DNA from: an uncultured Gammaproteobacteria bacterium
Lineage (GTDB): Bacteria; Pseudomonadota; Gammaproteobacteria; Ga0077536
Assembly: GCA_903866355.1 (NCBI GenBank)
Contig: CAIPNE010000408.1
Span: forward strand, 1 to 19,445
DNA: 19,445 bases
Reading direction: 5' to 3'
A program made the position numbers and the translations under genes. The number at the start of each line of letters is the position of its first letter. The stretch's first letter is position 1. The notes beneath the pieces were generated by a model. It was given only the letters and a program-made list of their open reading frames with translations, had not been told where the DNA came from and searched no databases. Shown in pieces: positions 14,141 to 19,445 of the stretch.

Positions 14141-15550
14141 ATGTCAGTTGAAAGCATTCTGAAGACTCTCAAAGAGGAGGAGGTCAAATACGTCGACTTC
14201 CGGTTTACGGATACCCGCGGTAAGGAGCAGCACGTCACCGTGCCCTACCACCAAGTGGACGCCGAAACCTTCGAAGACGGAAAAATGTTCGATGGTTCCT
14301 CCATTGCCGGTTGGAAAGGTATTCACGAGTCCGACATGATCCTCATGCCGGATGCGAGCACGGCGGTGCTAGATCCGTTCTTTGAAGACAAAACGATGAT
14401 CATCCGCTGTGACATCGTTGAACCGGCGACTGGGCAGGGTTACGAGCGTGATCCGCGTTCGCTGGCCAAGCGAGCCGAGGCCTACATCAAGGCGTCGGGC
14501 ATTGCGGATACGGCCTATTTCGGCCCGGAACCAGAGTTTTTTGTCTTTGACGACGTTCGATACGGTCAAGAAATGCGCGGCGGTTTCTACGAAATCGATT
14601 CGGAAGAAGGCTACTGGAGCTCCCGCAAGGTCATGGAAGGCGGCAACTCTGGCCATCGTCCGGGTATCAAGGGCGGCTATTTCCCGGTGCCGCCAGTCGA
14701 TTCCCTCCAAGACCTGCGCTCGGCCATGTGCAACGTCCTCGAGCAGATGGGCCTACCCGTTGAAGTCCATCACCACGAGGTGGCAACTGCCGGTCAGTGC
14801 GAAATTGGCACCCGCTTCGACACCCTACTCAAGCGTGCAGACTCCCTCCAAATGCTGAAATATGTGGTGCACAACGTGGCCCATAGCTTTGGCAAGACGG
14901 CGACCTTCATGCCCAAACCGTTGGTCGGTGATAACGGTAACGGCATGCACTGCCACCAGTCTTTGTTTAAAGGCGGCGTGAATCTTTTTGCGGGCGACGG
15001 CTATGGTGGCCTGTCCGAAACCGCGCTGCACTACATCGGCGGCATCATCAAGCATGCGCGGGCGCTGAATGCGTTCACGAACGCTAGCACCAACAGCTAC
15101 AAGCGTCTGGTGCCGGGCTTTGAAGCCCCCATCATGCTGGCGTATTCGGCTCGAAATCGTTCCGCGTCGATTCGCATACCGTGGGTTTCCAGCCCCAAAG
15201 GCCGCCGCATCGAAGTGCGTTTCCCGGATTCCACCGCGAATCCGTACTTTGCCTTCGTGGCCATGCTCATGGCTGGGTTAGATGGCATTAAGAACAAGAT
15301 CGATCCGGGCGCGCCGATGGACAAAGATCTCTACGATCTGGAACCTGAAGAAGCCTCCCATATTCCAACCGTGTGTCATTCGCTGGATCAGGCGCTGGAT
15401 TGTCTGGATCGCGATAGAGCCTTCTTGACCGCCGGTGGCGTGTTTACCGATGACACCATCAACGCCTATATCGAGCTCAAAATGCAGGAAGTCACGCGAA
15501 TTCGCATGACCCCGCACCCGCTGGAGTTTGAGATGTACTACAGCGTTTAG
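14141..15550 (+). CDS. glnA: Glutamine synthetase, type I
   Basis: ATP-dependent condensation of ammonium with glutamate; the central ammonium-assimilation enzyme, a dodecamer. The 469-aa length is identical to E. coli GlnA. Visible parts include the N-terminal DGSSIAGWKG loop (51-60), the metal-binding FGPEPEFFVF segment (127-136), the NGNGMHCHQS ATP/glutamate-binding segment (265-274), RIEVRFPD near 356-363, and Y398 in DLYDLEPEE, the tyrosine adenylylated by GlnE in GSI-beta enzymes. The frame is open for 76 codons upstream, but the ATG at 14141 has GGAGG at 14131-14135, five nt away, and homology starts there. Transcription is likely from the upstream sigma-54 promoter and ends at a strong terminator. 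Confidence 0.98.
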   Translation: MSVESILKTLKEEEVKYVDFRFTDTRGKEQHVTVPYHQVDAETFEDGKMFDGSSIAGWKGIHESDMILMPDASTAVLDPFFEDKTMIIRCDIVEPATGQGYERDPRSLAKRAEAYIKASGIADTAYFGPEPEFFVFDDVRYGQEMRGGFYEIDSEEGYWSSRKVMEGGNSGHRPGIKGGYFPVPPVDSLQDLRSAMCNVLEQMGLPVEVHHHEVATAGQCEIGTRFDTLLKRADSLQMLKYVVHNVAHSFGKTATFMPKPLVGDNGNGMHCHQSLFKGGVNLFAGDGYGGLSETALHYIGGIIKHARALNAFTNASTNSYKRLVPGFEAPIMLAYSARNRSASIRIPWVSSPKGRRIEVRFPDSTANPYFAFVAMLMAGLDGIKNKIDPGAPMDKDLYDLEPEEASHIPTVCHSLDQALDCLDRDRAFLTAGGVFTDDTINAYIELKMQEVTRIRMTPHPLEFEMYYSV

Positions 15551-15603
15551 CCGAGAGTTTTTCTCGGCGATGCTAGGACCCCCGCCTCGGCGGGGGTTTT
15601 TTT
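15551..15603 (+). terminator. glnA intrinsic terminator, preceded by a second hairpin
   Basis: Immediately after the glnA stop, CCGAGA / TCTCGG (15551-15567) forms a small hairpin. Eleven nt later ACCCCCGC / GCGGGGGT (15578-15585 and 15590-15597) with loop CTCG is followed by a run of seven T (15597-15603). The second is a textbook intrinsic terminator for plus-strand transcription. Confidence 0.92.
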
Positions 15604-15652
15604 ATGGCGCCGCCGGTTGAAGCTTGAACGGCGCCTGACTAAGCTTGGTGCG

Positions 15653-16192
15653 ATGAAACGCATGGTGATAGTGGTTCTGCTGCTGGCGCTACCCGCGTGG
15701 GCCGTGGCGACCGAGGTTTTCCGCAACCCAGATTCCGGCAACGGCGTGGAGTTTACCGACCACCCCGGCACGGCGAGCCAACGCATCGACATTTTGCCAC
15801 CCGCGACGGTAGCACCCCTGAAAGGCTCTAACCCCTCACCACCTCCTGCGGTGGGTGGCACAGTGGTGGCCACAAGCTACACGCGCTTGGACATTTCTGA
15901 ACCCGCCGCAGAGGCCACCCTATACAACCAAGCCGAAATAGCCGTCGCGGCGGAACTCACCCCGGCGCTGCAGACAGCGCTGGGCCATCGGCTACAGTTT
16001 TTCTTGGACGGCAAAGCGGTTGCGGAACCCGGGACCAGCGTGCGCATCACGCTACCGGTGGTCGAGCGGGGCGCCCATGTGCTGTTGGCGCGCATTCTCA
16101 ATGCCGAAGGCCAGCAGTTGCGCACCTCCTCGCCGAGCAGCTTCTATGTGCATCGGCGCTCGATAGTCAAACCACCGACTTCCCCTCATTAG
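15653..16192 (+). CDS. DUF4124-type exported protein between glnA and ntrBC
   Basis: A 179-aa protein with a signal peptide (MKRMVIVVLLLALPAWAVA, cleavage before TEVFRN), so probably periplasmic. Residues about 20-45 (EVFRNPDSGNGVEFTDHPG) resemble the DUF4124 motif, in which Y/F-R-x-x-D-x-x-G-x-x-x-FTD-x-P is usual. A Pro-rich linker follows, then a beta-rich C-terminal domain (about 80-165) with a LQFFLDGKAV...VERGAHVLLARI...FYVHR pattern, typical of the proteins at this locus in other gammaproteobacteria. No enzyme residues are recognisable and the function is unknown. A TTG at 15617 extends the frame, but the ATG gives the signal peptide. Only a weak GGTG precedes it. The glnA terminator lies upstream, so a separate promoter or read-through is needed. 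Confidence 0.82.
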   Translation: MKRMVIVVLLLALPAWAVATEVFRNPDSGNGVEFTDHPGTASQRIDILPPATVAPLKGSNPSPPPAVGGTVVATSYTRLDISEPAAEATLYNQAEIAVAAELTPALQTALGHRLQFFLDGKAVAEPGTSVRITLPVVERGAHVLLARILNAEGQQLRTSSPSSFYVHRRSIVKPPTSPH

Positions 16193-16358
16193 CTAGAACA
16201 GTATTGGTCTAATTCTTGCTGCCTGCGAAGCATTCGGCGGCGCGAGAAAGCGACACTGGGGTGCTTATTTTTGAGGCGCGCACCCGCACTTTGCGGCCGG
16301 TCGTGGGGTTCTAGTGGCGGCATGCCGCCCTGGGTCGTTCGGCTGAGCTGCACCTAAA
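16193..16358 (+). promoter_or_regulatory. DUF4124-ntrB spacer with sigma-54-like and NtrC-like sequences
   Basis: 166 nt with no convincing gene. A sigma-54-like element TTGGTCTAATTCTTGCT (16204-16220) has GG, ten nt, GC and a perfect TTGCT -12 box but a poor -24 box. An inverted repeat GGGTGC / GCACCC (16259-16264 and 16280-16285) follows. At the end TGCACCTAAAATGCACA (16349-16365) resembles an NtrC site and covers the proposed ntrB start. Read on the minus strand it has a perfect GGTGCA half and three of six in the other. None of these is proven. Confidence 0.4.
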
Positions 16359-17450
16359 ATGCACATGACCGGCAGAAAACGCATGTTTAAAGAGCAAGAA
16401 GCCGGCGCCGTTCTTAACCAGCTCACCACGGCGGTGCTCCAGGTTGACCTCCAGCTATGCGTGATGCAGGCCAATTCGTCGGCAGAAAACCTGGTGGCGA
16501 CCAGTGTGGCCAAGCTGCGGGGTCTGCCGCTAGCCAAGCTATTTCCCCAAAGCGACCTGTTTTTACGGGGCGTGTCTGCGGCGGTGCTAAGTCAGCGATC
16601 TTTCACCGAACGCGATCTTTGGCTGGCGCGCCCCAATCAAGAGATGCTGCGAGTGGACTGCACAACGTCGCCGTGTCTAAACGAGCAAGGCCGTGTGCAA
16701 GCGTTAATCTTGGAGATTACGAGCACAGAACGTCAGCAGCGGATTCAGGCGGAGGAAAATAAGCTCATGCAGAACCAGATCAGCACGACGCTGATGCGCG
16801 GTTTGGCGCATGAAGTTAAAAACCCCTTGGGCGGGATCCGCGGCGCTGCCCAATTGTTACAACGTGAACTCACGCACGAGCATCAAAAAGAATACACGCA
16901 GATCATCATCGGTGAAGCCGACCGTCTGCGCACGCTGGTGGACCGCATGCTGGGGCCGCGCGGACAGTTGCGGCCGACTACTTTTAGCATTCACGAGGTG
17001 CTGGAACACGTGCGTCAGATTCTCGAAGTGGAAGCCCTGCCGGGGGTAACGATACATCGTGACTACGACCCTAGCCTCCCCGAACTCTTCGCTGATCGTG
17101 ACTTACTGGTGCAGGCCATTTTGAATTTGGCGCGTAACGCCATGCAATCGGTGCAGTCACGCAGTGGCAACGTGACGCTGCGCACCCGGGCGCATCGTCA
17201 GTTCACCATTGGCACGGTGTTGCACCGGCTGGCGGCGCGTATCGAAATTATCGACGATGGTCCGGGCGTGCCCGCAGACATCGCCGAGAGTATTTTTTTC
17301 CCCATGGTTTCTGGACGCGCCGAGGGGTCTGGTTTAGGACTCCCCATCGCCCAGTCACTGGTTAATCGCCAAGGTGGCCTGATCGACTTCACGAGTGTCC
17401 CCGGACACACCGTGTTTTTCGTCTGGTTGCCCATAAGGAACGTCCCATGA
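16359..17450 (+). CDS. ntrB: Nitrogen regulation sensor histidine kinase NtrB (GlnL)
   Basis: A cytoplasmic, soluble kinase/phosphatase that controls NtrC in response to the PII protein. The 363-aa protein has a PAS-like sensor region (about 15-125), the dimerisation/phosphoacceptor helix with RGLAHEVKNPLGGIRGAAQLL and H151, and a catalytic domain with the N-box LNLARNAMQSV, DDGPGVP, the FPMVSGRAEGSGLGLPIAQ G-box and a C-terminal GHTVFFVWLPIR. No transmembrane helix is seen, as expected. In-frame ATGs at 16359, 16365 and 16383 are all possible starts; none has a good Shine-Dalgarno. The stop overlaps the ntrC start as ATGA. Confidence 0.95.
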   Translation: MHMTGRKRMFKEQEAGAVLNQLTTAVLQVDLQLCVMQANSSAENLVATSVAKLRGLPLAKLFPQSDLFLRGVSAAVLSQRSFTERDLWLARPNQEMLRVDCTTSPCLNEQGRVQALILEITSTERQQRIQAEENKLMQNQISTTLMRGLAHEVKNPLGGIRGAAQLLQRELTHEHQKEYTQIIIGEADRLRTLVDRMLGPRGQLRPTTFSIHEVLEHVRQILEVEALPGVTIHRDYDPSLPELFADRDLLVQAILNLARNAMQSVQSRSGNVTLRTRAHRQFTIGTVLHRLAARIEIIDDGPGVPADIAESIFFPMVSGRAEGSGLGLPIAQSLVNRQGGLIDFTSVPGHTVFFVWLPIRNVP

Positions 17451-18871
17451 AAAGCCCGCCCCAGATTTGGATTATTGAGGACGATCGGGCGATCCGCTGG
17501 GTGCTGGAAAAAGCACTTTCGCAAGCCAAGCTGGCCACGACCAGTTTTGAGAACGCCGACCAAGCGCTCGCACGCCTGAAACGCGCGCAGCCCGATGTCA
17601 TCCTGACCGATATCCGTATGCCAGGAACCGATGGCTTGGCCTTACTGGATCAGGTCCAGATTTCCCATCCAAATCTGCCGGTGATCGTCATGACTGCCTA
17701 TGCCGATTTGGAACGCGCCGTCGCGGCGTATCAGGGCGGGGCATTTGAATATCTGCCCAAGCCCTTTGATATTGATGATGCGGTGGCGATCGTGCTGCGC
17801 GCGCTTTCCAAGACGGCAGAATCGGCTTTGCCGCCGCTCGTGACGACGGCGCAGACCCGCGCCACGGCCGGCATTATTGGGGTGGCGCCGGCCATGCAAG
17901 AGGTTTTTCGGGCGATCGGTCGACTCTCCAAAACCCACATGACCGTGCTGTTGACCGGAGAATCCGGCACCGGTAAGGAACTGGTGGCGTGCGCACTGCA
18001 TCGCCATTCGCCGCGCGTCGGCAAACCTTTCGTCGCCTTGAATACGGCGGCGATTCCGCGCGAACTGCTGGAATCGGAATTATTTGGACATGAGCGCGGG
18101 GCCTTTACCGGCGCCACCAGCCAACGCATCGGGCGCTTCGAACAGGCCGACGGCGGCACGTTATTTCTCGATGAAATTGGCGATATGCCGGCTGAACTCC
18201 AAACCCGTTTGTTACGAGTACTCGCCGAGGGGAATTTTTATCGAGTGGGTGGCCACCAGCAGGTGCATGTCGATGTGCGCGTGATTGCCGCGACCCATCA
18301 AGCACTCGAAAAAAGTGTCCGCGAAGGCAGTTTTCGAGAAGATCTTTTCCACCGTCTGAACGTGATCCGGCTTGAGTTACCGCCGCTGCGCGACCGCCTT
18401 GAAGATATTCCCGAATTAAGCGCGCATTTTCTGCAGGTCACGGCGCGCGAGCTTGAGGTGGAGACCAAGCGTTTGTCAGCATCGGCGCTGGCAGCCTTTA
18501 GGGCCTACGCTTGGCCGGGTAACGTGCGCGAGCTTGAGAATGTTTGTCGCCGGGTGACCATCATGGCGCCGTCACAAACGATCGAAGTACACGATCTCCC
18601 GCGCGAACTCACGAGCGATGCAACGACTGACGCGGTGCCCTATGAACGCCTAGGGTCGGATTGGGAACTCGCGCTACGGCGCTGGGCTGAACATCATGTG
18701 GCGTCTTCTAGCACGCCCATTTTGGATGAGGCGGTGCCCAAGTTTGAGCGCCTGATGATCGGTGTGGCGCTGGCTAAGACGCAGGGTCGTCGCCACGATG
18801 CGGCGCGTCTGCTGGGCTGGGGCCGCAACACCTTGACCCGCAAAATCAAAGAGTTGGGGATGGAAGTCTAG
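17447..18871 (+). CDS. ntrC: Nitrogen regulation response regulator NtrC (GlnG)
   Basis: A sigma-54-dependent enhancer-binding activator. The 474-aa protein has a receiver domain with acidic pocket E11/D12/D13, phosphoacceptor D55 and K105; an AAA+ domain with Walker A GESGTGKE (171-178), the sigma-54-contacting GAFTGA loop (218-223), Walker B GTLFLDEIG (237-245) and WPGNVREL (356-363); and a Fis-type helix-turn-helix at the C-terminus (about 450-470, HDAARLLGWGRNTLTRKIKEL). All elements needed for phosphorylation and activation are intact. Translation is coupled to ntrB by the ATGA overlap. Likely targets here are glnA and perhaps its own operon. Confidence 0.97.
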   Translation: MKSPPQIWIIEDDRAIRWVLEKALSQAKLATTSFENADQALARLKRAQPDVILTDIRMPGTDGLALLDQVQISHPNLPVIVMTAYADLERAVAAYQGGAFEYLPKPFDIDDAVAIVLRALSKTAESALPPLVTTAQTRATAGIIGVAPAMQEVFRAIGRLSKTHMTVLLTGESGTGKELVACALHRHSPRVGKPFVALNTAAIPRELLESELFGHERGAFTGATSQRIGRFEQADGGTLFLDEIGDMPAELQTRLLRVLAEGNFYRVGGHQQVHVDVRVIAATHQALEKSVREGSFREDLFHRLNVIRLELPPLRDRLEDIPELSAHFLQVTARELEVETKRLSASALAAFRAYAWPGNVRELENVCRRVTIMAPSQTIEVHDLPRELTSDATTDAVPYERLGSDWELALRRWAEHHVASSSTPILDEAVPKFERLMIGVALAKTQGRRHDAARLLGWGRNTLTRKIKELGMEV

Positions 18872-19059
18872 GGCGGTTTTGGGTGTTCCGCCGCCGCGAC
18901 TGCGAGCGTGCCCAGCCCCGCATGAACGGGGCAGGTGTGGTCGCCAGCGGGGTCCGGCGACCGCGAATCAGCGGGTCTAATCAGCCATTTTCGCGAATGC
19001 CACGGCGGGGACTGGTGCGCTGAGGTTGTTGTTGCAAGCACACGGATGCCGCATGGGGC
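18872..19059. other. Spacer between ntrC and the aminotransferase-like gene
   Basis: About 190 nt between convergent genes, with no supportable gene. It holds two hairpins without U-tracts: GCCCCG / CGGGGC (18915-18932) and GGTCGCC / GGCGACC (18939-18962). They could act as a transcription barrier or 3'-end stabilisers. No clear intrinsic terminator for ntrC was seen. Confidence 0.4.
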
Positions 19060-19445
19060 TTAACCCGTTGTCCGTGAGTTGTTGACGAATGCGTCCAAGC
19101 CCGTGAGCAGCCGCTCGATGTCATCTGTGGAGGTGTAGGGAGCTAGGCCCATTCGCAAGCCACCGGCGTCCCCAAGTCCCAGCCTGCGCGAGGCCTCCAA
19201 ACCATAAAAATTGCTCGCCGGTGCCGCCACTTTGTGGGTGGCCAGGAACTGGTAAGCGTGGCTTGCGGGGCACCCCTCAAAAGTAATCAGCGTCGTTGGG
19301 GTGCGTTGGGCCGCGCGGGAGTGCACTGTGACGCCGGTCAATTTCGCGAGCCCCGTTTCGAGTTGCGCGCGCAAGCTGGATTCGTGTTCTTCCAGGGCTG
19401 CGAAGGAAGACACCAAACGCTGCCGGCGCGTCGCCGCGCCGGCCG
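19060..19445 (-). CDS. Class-V aminotransferase / cysteine-desulfurase-like protein, C-terminal part, cut by window edge
   Basis: The last ~128 codons of a PLP-fold protein, open to the right edge, so its start lies outside the window. The sequence LVSSFAALEEHE...RLTG...TLITFEG...NFYGLEASRRLG...LRMGLAPYTSTDDIERLLTGLDAF matches the C-terminal domain of the SufS/NifS-like class-V family, nearest in style to the 'cysteine desulfurase-like' subgroup. In SufS the catalytic cysteine lies in a GHHCAxP loop; here the corresponding loop reads APASNFYG with no cysteine. The only cysteine in the visible part is in EGCPAS. Desulfurase activity is therefore doubtful. It converges with ntrC. Confidence 0.8.
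   Translation of the reverse strand, partial: AGAATRRQRLVSSFAALEEHESSLRAQLETGLAKLTGVTVHSRAAQRTPTTLITFEGCPASHAYQFLATHKVAAPASNFYGLEASRRLGLGDAGGLRMGLAPYTSTDDIERLLTGLDAFVNNSRTTG

Noticed and set aside
18921..18980. A 19-codon frame starting at an ATG in the ntrC-aminotransferase spacer
   Set aside because: No Shine-Dalgarno, no signal or membrane segment, and it sits on two hairpins; too short to support.
1..19445. CRISPR array, transposon, prophage, toxin-antitoxin pair, defence island or biosynthetic cluster
   Set aside because: No regularly spaced repeats, transposase, integrase or att-like direct repeats, or clustered unknown genes were seen; nearly every gene is a core or widely conserved family.

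Overview
The window is a stretch of ordinary, densely packed, GC-rich proteobacterial chromosome. The proteins point to a gammaproteobacterium. Rho, TrxA, GlnA, NtrB, NtrC, TesA and the TesA-linked ABC transporter all read like close relatives of the Escherichia/Pseudomonas versions. The pairings tesA|ybbA-ybbP (divergent), trxA-rho, lptM-lysA and glnA-(DUF4124)-ntrB-ntrC are all gammaproteobacterial in style. The genus cannot be named from this sequence. I saw no mobile element, CRISPR array, tRNA, rRNA or clear sign of recent transfer.

Layout. (1) 1-3097, minus strand: a cell-wall/tRNA group of lytic transglycosylase slt, an NDUFA9-like NAD(P)-binding epimerase, and the first 47 codons of the CCA-adding enzyme, cut by the left edge. 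(2) 3172-4113, plus: a YdjA-type nitroreductase and a DUF427 protein. (3) 4110-5195, minus: ferrochelatase hemH, tail-to-tail with DUF427. (4) 5270-5629, plus: a small cupin. (5) 5636-8814, minus: a YbbA/YbbP-type ABC exporter (ATPase plus 836-aa permease, ATGA overlap). (6) 8795-10490, plus: TesA-type esterase whose start overlaps the ATPase start head to head, then a zinc-ribbon Nudix hydrolase (ATGA overlap) and a HIT-family hydrolase ending in an intrinsic terminator. (7) 10553-12341, minus: trxA then rho, separated by a 202-nt leader. (8) 12377-13871, plus: a tiny LptM-like lipoprotein gene and lysA. (9) 14141-18871, plus: the nitrogen-control block glnA, terminator, DUF4124 envelope protein, ntrB, ntrC. 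(10) 19060-19445, minus: the C-terminal part of a class-V aminotransferase/cysteine-desulfurase-like protein that runs off the right edge.

How the genes work together. The clearest regulatory story is nitrogen control. glnA (glutamine synthetase, with its adenylylation tyrosine) has a -24/-12 sigma-54 promoter of the GG-N10-GC class at 13961-13976 and an NtrC-like half-site about 80 bp upstream of the predicted start. NtrB and NtrC, the regulators that act on such promoters, lie just downstream as an overlapping pair, and a further NtrC-like site sits on the ntrB start codon. rho is preceded by a C-rich, G-poor leader of the kind Rho itself recognises, which fits autogenous attenuation. All of this is inference from motif and position.

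I looked for an undescribed multi-gene system and did not find one; every sizeable gene belongs to a known family. The points most worth a second look are the control elements around glnA/ntrBC and rho, the DUF4124 envelope protein inside the nitrogen block, the easily missed lptM-like gene, and the desulfurase-like protein with no cysteine at the usual catalytic position.
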